From a virus: DNA of 41,916 nucleotides. Numbering within the stretch: position 1 is the first letter of the stretch; the number at the start of each line of letters is the position of its first letter. The stretch covers positions 1-41,916 of the IMG/VR virus record IMGVR_UViG_3300025009_000210. One strand, written 5' to 3'. Below are positions 31,319 through 39,919 of the stretch, piece by piece. Position numbers and translations under genes: made by a program. Below the pieces are notes generated by a model. That model did no database searches. It was not told the DNA's origin and saw only the letters and a list, made by a program, of their open reading frames with translations.

Positions 31319-31888
31319 ATGAACACAGATTTTTTGAAACAAGCGGCGCAAGAAGAAGGCGAAAAAGCCCAGGAGGACTCATTTTTAGTATTAACTAACC
31401 TTGCAGAATGTTGGAAGGCAGCTAAAGCAGAGTTTGAAGACCTTGAAAAACGTGCGAAGCTTGCTAAAGATAAGTTCAATAAGATTTCTCAAGAAGATAT
31501 TCCTAATGCAATGATGGACGTAGGGATTAGCGAGTTCCGTCTGTCAAGCGGAGAAAAGGTAAGCTTCAAAGAAGAAGTTTCGTGCGCTGTAAAGGACTAC
31601 GACAAACTTGATGTTTTTCTTAGTGAACGTTGCGAAGACGGTATGTTGAAAACGTCGCTTGAAATGGGAAAAGTTCCTAAAAACATTCTAAGCAAGCTAC
31701 TCCAAGAACTTAACGAGACTTATGGAATTAGCGCAATACCTAAAAGGATAGTGCATCCTCAGACAATGGTAGCGTATATTCGAAGACTCTGTGGAATTAA
31801 TGGAAAGACCGAAGCCGAAATGTCCGTGGCAGAAATTGACCCCGAAATGTTGAGTGTTTACAGGCACTATAAGACAACTGTAAAATAA
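31319..31888 (+). CDS. Coiled-coil phage protein (DUF7173-like)
   Basis: A 189-residue protein from the ATG at 31319, with AAAGGAGAAGCA before it. Residues 10-60 form a charged coiled coil (AECWKAAKAEFEDLEKRAKL). The middle pattern IPNAMMDVGISEFRLSSGEK and VSFKEEVSCAVK, followed by an IPKR segment, is that of a conserved family beside phage single-strand annealing or replication genes, known to me as DUF7173-like. The function is not established; a DNA-binding role is plausible. Confidence 0.6.
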   Translation: MNTDFLKQAAQEEGEKAQEDSFLVLTNLAECWKAAKAEFEDLEKRAKLAKDKFNKISQEDIPNAMMDVGISEFRLSSGEKVSFKEEVSCAVKDYDKLDVFLSERCEDGMLKTSLEMGKVPKNILSKLLQELNETYGISAIPKRIVHPQTMVAYIRRLCGINGKTEAEMSVAEIDPEMLSVYRHYKTTVK

Positions 31889-31899
31889 AGGAGCGCGCT

Positions 31900-32118
31900 A
31901 TGGACACATCAGGGAATATAAGAAATCTGGTTCAAAATGAACAGCCAAAAGATAATGAGTTGCTTTTGACGGAGGAAGAAGCTGCTGAACTAAGAAAATA
32001 TACGTTATCAAAGCGCAAAAATTGGATGCGCAACAAGCCTTGCAGATGCGGTTCAGGTAAGAAGTTCAAGAAATGTTGTTGGTCAAAAATAGCAATTTTG
32101 AATCACCAAAATAATTAA
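31900..32118 (+). CDS. Small SEC-C motif zinc protein
   Basis: A 72-residue protein. Its C-terminal half carries the SEC-C zinc motif (NKPCRCGSGKKFKKCC), as at the end of SecA and many small bacterial proteins. The N-terminus is acidic. SEC-C domains bind zinc and often protein partners. It stands in tight series between the coiled-coil and ssDNA-linked genes, with AAAGGAG before the ATG. Confidence 0.7.
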   Translation: MDTSGNIRNLVQNEQPKDNELLLTEEEAAELRKYTLSKRKNWMRNKPCRCGSGKKFKKCCWSKIAILNHQNN

Positions 32119-32130
32119 AGGAGAACAACC

Positions 32131-32898
32131 ATGACAAAGAAACAAACACCCGAGGAATTAGCCTCAATCTTTAAAAACTTTGAAGGCGACACAACCGGAT
32201 TTGAGGACATGGACGGCAATACGCAGTCTGTACCCTTCTTGAGATTGCTTCAAGACCTGTCACCGGCAGTTAGAAAGAAACATGCTGATTATGTAGAAGG
32301 TGCTGAGGCTGGTATGATCATGAACACCATCACAAACAGGCTTTACACAGCACCTTTGAGATTTGTTGTTGGAAAGTTTGAGCGGTACTATATCGAATGG
32401 GGCGTAGACCGAAGCGGATTCAAGGGCGCACACGCTGTTGACCTTATTGAAGAGCGCATAGGCAGAGACTTGCTTATTGACGACAAATTGAAAGTAGTTG
32501 ATCCTAAAACAGGGAACACTTTTTCAGATACATATGTCTATTATGTTCTGTTACCTGATTATGTAGCGGATGGTGTTTGCATTATTAGCCTGTCATCCAG
32601 TCAGTTGAAAGAAGCTAAACGACTTAATCGCAATCTCAGATCAACAATGATTCCAGGCACAACTCAAAGAGCATTGCCTTTCTTCATGGTCTGGAACTAT
32701 GAAGTAGTTACACAGAGCAATGATAAAGGAGAATGGTGCGGTCCAAAGTTCACGCTCAACGGATTTGTAACACAGGATCAATTGGAATACGTCGCAAAAG
32801 AACGTAAAGAACTTCCAAACAAACCTATCAATTTCGCATTGCTTGAGGAAGACGCAGGTAAAGATCACGTTTCTGACGATGGAACAGTCAAGTTTTAG
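32131..32898 (+). CDS. Conserved phage replication/recombination-associated protein
   Basis: A 255-residue protein of a widespread phage family without a firm function. Conserved-looking text includes FKNFEGDTTGFEDMDGNTQS, VPFLRLLQDLSP, GRFERYYIEW-like text as VGKFERYYIEWGVDRSGF, and IISLSSSQLKEAKRLNRNL. The family is typically encoded with primase, nuclease and polymerase genes, as here. A role as single-strand DNA-binding or annealing factor has been suggested for such genes by position; I only infer it. AAAGGAGAACAACC precedes the start. Confidence 0.6.
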   Translation: MTKKQTPEELASIFKNFEGDTTGFEDMDGNTQSVPFLRLLQDLSPAVRKKHADYVEGAEAGMIMNTITNRLYTAPLRFVVGKFERYYIEWGVDRSGFKGAHAVDLIEERIGRDLLIDDKLKVVDPKTGNTFSDTYVYYVLLPDYVADGVCIISLSSSQLKEAKRLNRNLRSTMIPGTTQRALPFFMVWNYEVVTQSNDKGEWCGPKFTLNGFVTQDQLEYVAKERKELPNKPINFALLEEDAGKDHVSDDGTVKF

Positions 32899-33373
32899 CG
32901 TTAGCGAGTATGAATTTTTTAGTGTGCGAGTAGCTTGTGTTGAACTGCAAGCTACTCGACGTTTCAGATTAGAGAGCGAAAGCTATACGTTTTTAAAGAG
33001 CTGCTTTAATCTTAACAAGTATAAATTCATACGAGTTGACACAACAAATCAGATCGGTTTTCCAGATTGTATGTGTTTAAGAGAGTCAGAATACTCGTTA
33101 ATCGAAGTCAAGAGGCTCAAGACCAAAAAGCTTACTAACATAGCTACAAACATTGAATTTCAACCTGGACAAATACCGTTTATGCTTAAAGCGTTACTAA
33201 ATAAACTAAACTACCTGCTTACTGTAGTTAAAGATAACAGGCTTATGATAATAGGGGATAAAAACTATGTACGGACAATGCTTGATAACACCCACAATTT
33301 TGGATGCTTACGAATTTGCAACGAGCGCCCCGCCATCATGGAAAGAAAGAGCAGAAGCAAGCTTCATAGCTAA
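32879..33373 (+). CDS. PD-(D/E)XK nuclease, VRR-NUC / resolvase-like
   Basis: A 164-residue protein starting at the ATG at 32879, inside the end of the upstream gene. The nuclease signature is GFPDCMC (Asp63) followed by IEVKR (Glu76, Lys78), the D-ExK arrangement of VRR-NUC proteins. A later helix with Gln (QPGQIPFMLKAL) fits the fold. Such proteins cut branched or flapped DNA in replication. Its end overlaps the next gene, which is another PD-(D/E)XK nuclease. No clear ribosome site is seen, so translational coupling is likely. Confidence 0.65.
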   Translation: MEQSSFSVSEYEFFSVRVACVELQATRRFRLESESYTFLKSCFNLNKYKFIRVDTTNQIGFPDCMCLRESEYSLIEVKRLKTKKLTNIATNIEFQPGQIPFMLKALLNKLNYLLTVVKDNRLMIIGDKNYVRTMLDNTHNFGCLRICNERPAIMERKSRSKLHS

Positions 33374-33908
33374 GTTAAAGCGCGAGAAGGAAGACTATCC
33401 TGCCTGGGTTAAACGCGGTAAAGATTTTGAAGACACGGTAACAAGGGTGTGCAACAAAAGCCTTAATAAGACTATAACACAAGGCTCAGAACACTTTAAT
33501 AAAGTAAGTAACGCTTGTCAAGGGGGTAGATTTCAAGAGAAACTAAGTAAAAGCATTATAGTAGACAATCAGAAAGTATTTTTATTCGGATATTCGGATG
33601 TCACATTCCCTACGCTAATTGTAGATATTAAGACTACACTTAAATATTCGGGTGAAGCTAAATATCTGAAAGGACACCAGCACTTAATCTATTGCTATAT
33701 GAAACAAATACCAAACTTCAAATATATTGTGGTTGAATGGTTAAACGAAACAGACGACACGATTAAAGACGTACATGAGATCAATTACACTGTTCCAGAC
33801 TTTGAATCATTAGAGGAACGTATCGTTATAAGGATTATAAGCTTCTTTGAATACCTTAGAAATAAAGGATTGTGGTTAGACTACTATCAAACATTTTCTA
33901 AAAACTAA
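33267..33908 (+). CDS. PD-(D/E)XK exonuclease, RecB/Cas4-like
   Basis: A 213-residue protein with the ordered motif set of RecB-type nucleases: GKDFED with Glu55, GYSDV with Asp111, VDIKTT with Asp120 and Lys122, and a Gln/Tyr motif KGHQHLIYCYM (Gln138). It lacks a helicase domain and the Cys cluster of Cas4. AGGGGATAAAAACT precedes the ATG. In phages such enzymes act in recombination or host DNA breakdown. It overlaps the end of the upstream nuclease gene by about 107 nt. Confidence 0.75.
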   Translation: MYGQCLITPTILDAYEFATSAPPSWKERAEASFIAKLKREKEDYPAWVKRGKDFEDTVTRVCNKSLNKTITQGSEHFNKVSNACQGGRFQEKLSKSIIVDNQKVFLFGYSDVTFPTLIVDIKTTLKYSGEAKYLKGHQHLIYCYMKQIPNFKYIVVEWLNETDDTIKDVHEINYTVPDFESLEERIVIRIISFFEYLRNKGLWLDYYQTFSKN

Positions 33909-33920
33909 AGAAGGTATACA

Positions 33921-35531
33921 ATGGAGCAATTTAGAAAATTCTCTGATGATTTTGCACTTCTATTTTCAGGTAGCAAAGACTGCTACGGTATACACGTACC
34001 TGATAAGAAAACTAAAGAGGGCGAAAAGGCTAAAGGTAGTTCGTACACTAAGACCGAACCCTTACCAGAAACTATATACCTAAAACACTTACACGGTAAG
34101 GCCAGTATAGGCATAGTTCCAATCGACAAAGAAGGTATGATTTCTTTTGCAGCGATAGACGTTGACGTTTATCCGTTGAATCCTGTAAAATATCTTACAA
34201 TGTTGCACAAGGCAAAGTTGCCCTTAATAGGCTTTAGAAGTAAAAGTGGCGGTTTGCACTTATTCTGCTTCTTTAATCCGCCAGTAAAAGCCGTAACTGT
34301 AATGCCTTTGATAGATAACATTAGATCAATGTTAGGGTTAAAGCCTGACACTGAAATATTTCCAAAGCAAACAGCAATATCTGAAAAAGGGGTAGGTAAC
34401 TGGATAAACTTGCCTTACTACAACGCGGATAAAACCGAACGGTATGCGTATAGCTTAGACGGTAAACCCTTGCCTTTGTCAGTGTTTCTTTCTCATGCGC
34501 TGTCTATGCGTACAACGCCTGCACTATTAAAGGCGGCACTTGACCATTTACCTTTATCAGAGGCTCCGCCGTGTTTACAACAATTATTTTTAGCCGGGGG
34601 TGCTGAGGCAGGTAATAGAAACTCATTCTTACTAAACTGCGGGGTATATGTAAAAGCACGTTTTGGTGAAGCCTTTGCAGATAATCTACATGCGCTAAAT
34701 AACGCTACGCTTGACCCATTAGACTACGCAGAAATGGACAAAACTGTCATAGCTTCTTTAAACAAGAAGGAATACCATTACGCTTGCACATCGCCGTTGT
34801 TAAAAACAGTTTGCAATAAGGAAGTATGTAGAGAGCGCAAGTATGGCGTAGGTGGGCAGTTTATTAGTGATTTTGAGTTTGGGCAGTTGACAAGGTACAC
34901 AGGCGAAAACGATGATGATGAGTATTACATTTGGAAAGTAAACGAAACAGATTTTACACTATACGGTATAAACGATCTAATAGGTCAAGAGCATTTCAGG
35001 ATGTTATGTGGTAGCAAACTCAACAAGATACCAAACAGACTTAAAGAACACGTTTGGATAAAGATTGTAAACACGGCACTTTCAAATGTTAAAGTTGTTG
35101 ATGATGAGCTTGGTATGGGTATGTCAGATAAATCACATTGGCAAGATAAAGTTAACGAGTTCTTATCAACCAGAAAAGCGTTAAGACCGTCACAGTTAAA
35201 CGAAGGGCTTGTGTATCTTAAAAAAGATAAGCTTTATTTTAAGCTGTCTACATTGCAAGAGTTTTTGTTACAGACACAAACTTTAAGAAGTATATCCAAA
35301 AATCAGCATAGAAGTTTACTGCAAACTTACGGAGTACATAGAGGCACTATAAGAGTAAACAATGTACCCGCAAGCTTTCATTATGTTGTATTAACTGACC
35401 AGCATAAGAAAGGGCGGTTAGTTGATATAATGGAGAACCCCGAAAAAGAAATTGAAGAAGCTAAAAAGAAAGTTATAAAAGAGAACGATTTTGAATCATT
35501 ATTAAACTTTAAAGAGGAGGAAAAGTTCTAA
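33921..35531 (+). CDS. Archaeo-eukaryotic-type primase (AEP / PrimPol)
   Basis: A 536-residue protein. The AEP catalytic set is present: the DxD pair in IDVDVYP (Asp80, Asp82), the SxxH-type motif in KSGGLHLF (His113), and the third metal-ligand region in TEIFPKQ (about 144-150), followed by GVGNWINLPYY. This matches the primase domain of phage and TOTE-type systems. A Cys-rich segment (Cys289, 298 and 303, RKYGVGG) follows, resembling the PriCT-like zinc region. No helicase motifs are present in the C-terminal part. It would prime phage DNA synthesis ahead of the family A polymerase. AAGAAGG precedes the start. Confidence 0.8.
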   Translation: MEQFRKFSDDFALLFSGSKDCYGIHVPDKKTKEGEKAKGSSYTKTEPLPETIYLKHLHGKASIGIVPIDKEGMISFAAIDVDVYPLNPVKYLTMLHKAKLPLIGFRSKSGGLHLFCFFNPPVKAVTVMPLIDNIRSMLGLKPDTEIFPKQTAISEKGVGNWINLPYYNADKTERYAYSLDGKPLPLSVFLSHALSMRTTPALLKAALDHLPLSEAPPCLQQLFLAGGAEAGNRNSFLLNCGVYVKARFGEAFADNLHALNNATLDPLDYAEMDKTVIASLNKKEYHYACTSPLLKTVCNKEVCRERKYGVGGQFISDFEFGQLTRYTGENDDDEYYIWKVNETDFTLYGINDLIGQEHFRMLCGSKLNKIPNRLKEHVWIKIVNTALSNVKVVDDELGMGMSDKSHWQDKVNEFLSTRKALRPSQLNEGLVYLKKDKLYFKLSTLQEFLLQTQTLRSISKNQHRSLLQTYGVHRGTIRVNNVPASFHYVVLTDQHKKGRLVDIMENPEKEIEEAKKKVIKENDFESLLNFKEEEKF

Positions 35532-35746
35532 TGGAAAAGAATATTACAGAAGAAGACCAGGCTATATTAGCAGAGATTGATAAGCGTTCTCATGAAGAGA
35601 TGCTTAGACTCTGGCGTTTTGCGCCAGTTGGTCACGTTTATTTTGACTCTAAAAAACATTATGCAGAGCACTTTCTAAACATATTCAATGCGTTCGGGGC
35701 GTTTAATCCAACTATTTCAAAGAAAGTAGGATGGGGTAATGATTAA
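35531..35746 (+). CDS. Small conserved phage protein between primase and helicase
   Basis: A 71-residue protein. The text EEMLRLWRFAPVGHVYFDSK and NPTISKKVGWGN is conserved, as I recall, in several phages beside replication genes. Both ends overlap their neighbours (start in the primase stop, stop in the helicase start), so the three are translated as a coupled set. The function is unknown. Confidence 0.65.
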   Translation: MEKNITEEDQAILAEIDKRSHEEMLRLWRFAPVGHVYFDSKKHYAEHFLNIFNAFGAFNPTISKKVGWGND

Positions 35747-37118
35747 GCACACAGTGTTTGGACCACCAGGCACAGGTAAGACGACACACTTAATGTCGCT
35801 TATACTGGAAGACCTGAAGACAACAGAACCTAACCGTCTTGCCTTTGTCTCTTATACAAAACAGGGAACATATGAAGGAGCGCGCCGAGCACAGGAAAAA
35901 TTTAAACTCAAAAACGCTGATATACCCTTCTTTAGAACAATACACTCCCTATGTTTTAAAGAACTTGGTATGCGTAAGTATGACATGTTTCAAGAAAAAC
36001 ACTACAAAATATTTTCAGAAAAGACCGGGATTCCATTCTTAGGTTACTATACGCAAGATTTTAACAGTCCTAACGACGCGTATCTACACGCAATAAGTAT
36101 GGAGCGCCATAATCCGGAGTTAGCCTTGAAGATGTCTAAGAACATGAACGCAAAGAAATACGAATATATAAAAGATAATTATGCGCGTATAAAGCAGCAG
36201 CTTGGCATAAAGGATTTTGACGATCTGTTGGTAGACTATTTGGTGTTATGTAAACCTTTTGATATAGACACAGCGTATATTGACGAAGCACAAGACCTTA
36301 CACCATTGCAATGGCAGGTTGTAATGCACATGTTTAAAAACGCTAAAAAGATTGTTATTGCAGGTGATGACGATCAGAGTGTTTACGAATGGGCGGGTGC
36401 GGATACCAAATCTTTCTTGGCGTTCTCGGAAGAAAGTACGATCCTAAACCATAGTTATAGATTGCCTGAGAAGATTAGAAGATTAGCGTCCACTATATCA
36501 GATGACATAACTGTAAGAAAAGAAAAAAAGTTTGAGTCTAACGGTGAAGAGGGCTCCGTGTCAAGAGCTAAAAGTATTAGGGATGTTGATATTAAAGGGG
36601 GCGAGCTTATACTTGCAAGAACAAACTACAAGTTACATGAGCTTGGAAAAGAGCTTGAAGAACGGGGCATATACTATATAAAGAAAGGTTTGCCATGTGT
36701 TAATCCTATGATATTAAAAGGAATAAAAGCTTATATCGCTTACCTTAAAGAAGACGAGGATATAAAAACAGTAAAGCAGTATGGTAACCTTTTCAGCAGG
36801 GTAGACAAGGACACTTCATGGCGTGATGCCATAGTTCAGTCAAAAGACCGTATAGTCTTTTATGACAAGCTTTTTAATGGCAATGCTTTAGAAAAAGAGG
36901 CTGTCAAGCTTGAGACATTCCACAGCGCCAAAGGTTCGGAAAACGATCATGTAATTGTGTCACCTGACTTGTCTGCCAGAGTTTCAGGGGAATTTGACGA
37001 GCAGAGGGATGCTGAATTACGCTGTTTGTATGTTGGGTTGACCAGAGCTAAAAAGAAACTGACCTTTTTGGCTCCAAAGTGGGATAGAAGTTATCCGTCA
37101 AAATATTTTAGATTGTAA
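35739..37118 (+). CDS. UvrD/PcrA-like SF1 DNA helicase
   Basis: A 459-residue protein with all core SF1A motifs: I GPPGTGKT (8-15), Ia SYTKQG, II DEAQDLTP (182-189), III GDDDQSVYEWAGAD (209-222), IV LNHSYRLP, V FHSAKGSEND and VI VGLTRAKKKL. It is shorter than UvrD (720 residues) because the 1B and 2B subdomains are reduced. With the primase, nucleases and polymerase around it, it is the best candidate for the replicative helicase, as no DnaB-type gene is found. Its TAA lies inside a TTGTAATGTGCATTACAA palindrome. Confidence 0.85.
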   Translation: MIKHTVFGPPGTGKTTHLMSLILEDLKTTEPNRLAFVSYTKQGTYEGARRAQEKFKLKNADIPFFRTIHSLCFKELGMRKYDMFQEKHYKIFSEKTGIPFLGYYTQDFNSPNDAYLHAISMERHNPELALKMSKNMNAKKYEYIKDNYARIKQQLGIKDFDDLLVDYLVLCKPFDIDTAYIDEAQDLTPLQWQVVMHMFKNAKKIVIAGDDDQSVYEWAGADTKSFLAFSEESTILNHSYRLPEKIRRLASTISDDITVRKEKKFESNGEEGSVSRAKSIRDVDIKGGELILARTNYKLHELGKELEERGIYYIKKGLPCVNPMILKGIKAYIAYLKEDEDIKTVKQYGNLFSRVDKDTSWRDAIVQSKDRIVFYDKLFNGNALEKEAVKLETFHSAKGSENDHVIVSPDLSARVSGEFDEQRDAELRCLYVGLTRAKKKLTFLAPKWDRSYPSKYFRL

Positions 37119-37132
37119 TGTGCATTACAAAG
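37115..37132 (+). promoter_or_regulatory. Palindrome TTGTAATGTGCATTACAA (L4)
   Basis: An 18-bp palindrome with one central mismatch. It contains the helicase stop codon and runs into the ribosome site (AAAGGAGC) of the next gene, the same arrangement as in L1-L3. Confidence 0.65.
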
Positions 37133-37141
37133 GAGCGCCCC

Positions 37142-37333
37142 ATGAAAAATTCTATGATAGGTTTAACATTCGTCATATTCAATATTTCTACGATTTGGAT
37201 AGCAGCGTACTTTTTCTTATTTTTTAACAACACTTGGATGGAGATTCCGTATATTTTATCTTGTACGTTTATTTGGATGGTGCTGGTGTATGTAAGTTTA
37301 GCGGTTTGTTTAGATAACTTTGACGGTATATAA
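37142..37333 (+). CDS. Small two-span membrane protein
   Basis: I start at the ATG at 37142 (63 residues), which has AAAGGAGC 8 nt before it. Residues 5-28 and 33-56 are hydrophobic helices (TFVIFNISTIWIAAYFFLFF; ILSCTFIWMVLVYVSLAV), and the ends are short. It belongs to the replication operon by position. A holin role is possible but the lysis cassette lies elsewhere, so an effect on host membrane functions is as likely. Confidence 0.55.
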   Translation: MKNSMIGLTFVIFNISTIWIAAYFFLFFNNTWMEIPYILSCTFIWMVLVYVSLAVCLDNFDGI

Positions 37334-37356
37334 AATTAGAAAAAAAGGATATAAAT

Positions 37357-37518
37357 ATGAGGTTAATATGCTGGTACTGCCATAAACGAGTAAGTTCCGA
37401 ACTTCCAGAACATACAGTATTTAGAGCAATAGCTGTTTGCCCCGAATGCTTAAAAGACTCTGTAGAAGCCGAAGACTTACAAGTAGAGTTGGAAAACAAG
37501 GAGAAGGAGTCTAAATGA
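37357..37518 (+). CDS. Small zinc-finger protein
   Basis: A 53-residue protein with CWYC at residues 5-8 and CPEC at 29-32, a four-Cys zinc site, then an acidic helical tail (SVEAEDLQVELENKEKESK). AAAAAAGGAT precedes the ATG. The stop overlaps the start of the polymerase gene (ATGA), which supports translation. It may be a small DNA- or protein-binding adaptor. Confidence 0.6.
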   Translation: MRLICWYCHKRVSSELPEHTVFRAIAVCPECLKDSVEAEDLQVELENKEKESK

Positions 37519-39377
37519 CACATATCACAGAACAAGATATAAACCTGTATAAGCGTACTCCAAAGTTAGCATTAGACATTGAGACATATGATCCTGAACT
37601 ACCAGACAAAGGTCCAGGAACACACAGAGGACAAGGTTTTATATGCGGTGTAGGTATTGGAGCAGAGACAGTAAATGGAGATAAGACGCACTATTTGTCT
37701 TTTAAGCATCCAGATACGCCAGCAGATGAGCGAGCAAAAAACCGTCTAATTATAGCAGACATATTAAAGTCAGATAACCGTAAACTCGGAGCTAATTTAA
37801 AGTACGATATTGAATGGTTGAACCATGAAGGCATCACAGTCAAAGGTAAATATGACGATGTGCAATTAGCAGAACCTTTGCTTGACGAGTATGCAAGGTC
37901 ATACAGCTTAGAGAATTTGGCAAAAAAGTATTCTGTTAATAGAAAGCTGACAAAAGTATTAGACGACTATAACACAATAATGGGTTGGCAAGGAAAAGCT
38001 ATAACAAATATTTGGCGTATGCCTGCTAAAGTTGCAGAGGAATATTGTACAAACGATTTAATTCTTCCATTGGAAATATTCACAAAACAGAAGATGGCAT
38101 TAGAGCGTCAAAATCTTTACAATCTTTACGAGATGGAGCGCGACCTTACGCCATTGTTACTACAACTTAGACGTAACGGTGTCCGAGTGGATGAGAGGCG
38201 TTTAGCAGATGTGACGAAGTTTGTATCTAATGAGCATTGGAAAGTTAAACAAGATTTAATGTCGTGGGCAGGTTATGAAATTAACGCTAACTCAACAACG
38301 CAACTTGCAAAAGTTTTTGATTACAAAGGTATACCATATCCAAGAAAACCACCCACGGAACATATGCGTTTAAAAGGAGTTAAGACAGGCAATCCTCAAC
38401 TTGATAAGATTACGCTTGAAGTTCTATCGGTCAATTATCCTATATGCAAAAAGATACTTGAGTATAGACATTGGGACACTATGATTAATCTATTCTTATG
38501 GCCTTACAGCGAAATGATAACAGATGGCAGGCTGTACTGTCAGTTCCACCCATTAAGGTCAGACAGCTATGGTACAGTGTCAGGACGCTTTTCCTCGTCT
38601 AAACCTAACTTACAACAAGTTAGTGCTAAGAGTGAGGACGGCGAAGATGGAGAATATGAAGACGATTCAGAGTACTCAGAAATGAAGGGTAAGCTACTTC
38701 GACAGTTATTCATACCAGAGGAAGGGCATCAATGGGGTAAGTCTGACTATTCTCAAATAGAATACAGGTGCATAGCACACTACGCGAAGGGTAAAGGCGC
38801 AATTGAGTTAAGAGAACAATACAACCACGACCCTAAAACAGACTTTCATAAGTACATTATGGATTTAACAGGATTCGATAGGCGCAATGCTAAGAGACTC
38901 AATTTTGGGGGCGCCTTTGGTATTGGCGTACAGTCGGCTGCGCGTTTATTTGGTTGGACAATGGAAGAAGCAGCTACATTTATGGAGACATATCACAAGG
39001 CCGCTCCGTACATTAAAGAAACAAGAAATGTTGTATCCAGTGTAGCCAGTCAACGTGGATATATATTTACAATTCTTGGGAGAAAGGCCCGTGTACATCC
39101 GAGCAGGAAACTGCATTCAATGTTCAATAGGCTTATACAGGGTAGCGCAGCGGATTTGTTCAAGGCTGCAATGTTAGCTGCTTACAGCGCCGGTGTTTTC
39201 AATACCCTAATACCTCATTTATTTGTTCATGACGAGGTTGACAACAGCGTTCCTAAAACAAAAGCCGGAGCTGACGCTCTTGGAGAGCTTGTTTACATTA
39301 TGGAGAACACAACTAAATTAGATGTTCCAGTTAAGGTCGATACACATTTAGGTAGTAATTGGGCTGAGGCAGATTAA
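37515..39377 (+). CDS. Family A DNA polymerase with 3'-5' exonuclease
   Basis: A 620-residue polymerase. The proofreading exonuclease has DIETY (Asp21, Glu23), KYDIEWL (exo II) and the exo III region near residue 180. The polymerase core has motif A SDYSQIEY (Asp411), the O-helix RRNAKRLNFGGAFG (Arg456, Lys460, Phe464, Phe468) and motif C VHDEV (572-574). It is the size of phage Pol A enzymes without the 5' nuclease. The residue matching Tyr766 of E. coli Pol I is Phe468. It ends the replication gene set, and the ribosome site (GGAGAAGGAG) lies in the previous gene. Confidence 0.9.
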   Translation: MTHITEQDINLYKRTPKLALDIETYDPELPDKGPGTHRGQGFICGVGIGAETVNGDKTHYLSFKHPDTPADERAKNRLIIADILKSDNRKLGANLKYDIEWLNHEGITVKGKYDDVQLAEPLLDEYARSYSLENLAKKYSVNRKLTKVLDDYNTIMGWQGKAITNIWRMPAKVAEEYCTNDLILPLEIFTKQKMALERQNLYNLYEMERDLTPLLLQLRRNGVRVDERRLADVTKFVSNEHWKVKQDLMSWAGYEINANSTTQLAKVFDYKGIPYPRKPPTEHMRLKGVKTGNPQLDKITLEVLSVNYPICKKILEYRHWDTMINLFLWPYSEMITDGRLYCQFHPLRSDSYGTVSGRFSSSKPNLQQVSAKSEDGEDGEYEDDSEYSEMKGKLLRQLFIPEEGHQWGKSDYSQIEYRCIAHYAKGKGAIELREQYNHDPKTDFHKYIMDLTGFDRRNAKRLNFGGAFGIGVQSAARLFGWTMEEAATFMETYHKAAPYIKETRNVVSSVASQRGYIFTILGRKARVHPSRKLHSMFNRLIQGSAADLFKAAMLAAYSAGVFNTLIPHLFVHDEVDNSVPKTKAGADALGELVYIMENTTKLDVPVKVDTHLGSNWAEAD

Positions 39378-39382
39378 TTGTA

Positions 39383-39577
39383 ATGTTGAAACTAATAGGT
39401 ACACTACTATTTTTGATCTTGATTCCGGCAGCAATTTCATGTGCCGATTTCATACCTGATCCTGTCTATGAGCATATCAGGATTCATGGTTCCGGTATTG
39501 ACATGACTGGGATATGGACTGGCGGGAAAAGTAATAGGCAGTTAAGAAATAAAAACTTTAAATCGAAAGGAAGGTGA
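39383..39577 (+). CDS. Small secreted protein or truncated paralogue of the 17.7 kb gene
   Basis: A 64-residue frame with a signal peptide (LIGTLLFLILIPAAISC), possibly with a poor lipobox at Cys20. The mature part begins IPxxxYxxIxxxGSxIxxxW, the same pattern as in the secreted protein at 17703-18101, then turns basic and ends. It is half the length of that protein. No Shine-Dalgarno is visible, and the ATG sits in TTGTAATG, half of the palindrome motif. It may be a decayed or shortened copy. Confidence 0.4.
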   Translation: MLKLIGTLLFLILIPAAISCADFIPDPVYEHIRIHGSGIDMTGIWTGGKSNRQLRNKNFKSKGR

Positions 39578-39904
39578 ATGATGTACTCCCATTTAAAATT
39601 AAACATAGAAAATCCTCAAAACCACTTGTTGATGGCGTTTGTGGTGGGCATGCCTCCGGAAAAAGCAGACAATATATTGGTAGACCATACCGCCATGCTT
39701 ATGCGAGATCGGCTAAAAGACGCCATGGAAGAAGGCCGACATGGGTGGAACATGCCTGTTGTTGACAATAAAGACTTGATTGACAGAGCCATTAAAAATA
39801 TATCAAAAGGAGATTACCTCGATGCAATAAATCTTCTCGCAATGGTAACGGCAAGACAAACTATGTTTATTGAGGTTCCGTTTGAATTCCAAAAAGAAAG
39901 GTGA
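39578..39904 (+). CDS. Hypothetical protein, last gene of the early strand
   Basis: A 108-residue soluble, mostly helical protein (MAFVVGMPPEKADNILVDHT, then IDRAIKNISKGDYLDAINLL). AAAGGAAGGTGA precedes the ATG. No family is recognised. It ends 15 nt before the convergent hairpin, so it closes the rightward transcription unit. Confidence 0.55.
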   Translation: MMYSHLKLNIENPQNHLLMAFVVGMPPEKADNILVDHTAMLMRDRLKDAMEEGRHGWNMPVVDNKDLIDRAIKNISKGDYLDAINLLAMVTARQTMFIEVPFEFQKER

Positions 39905-39919
39905 ATAACGACATAGCGG

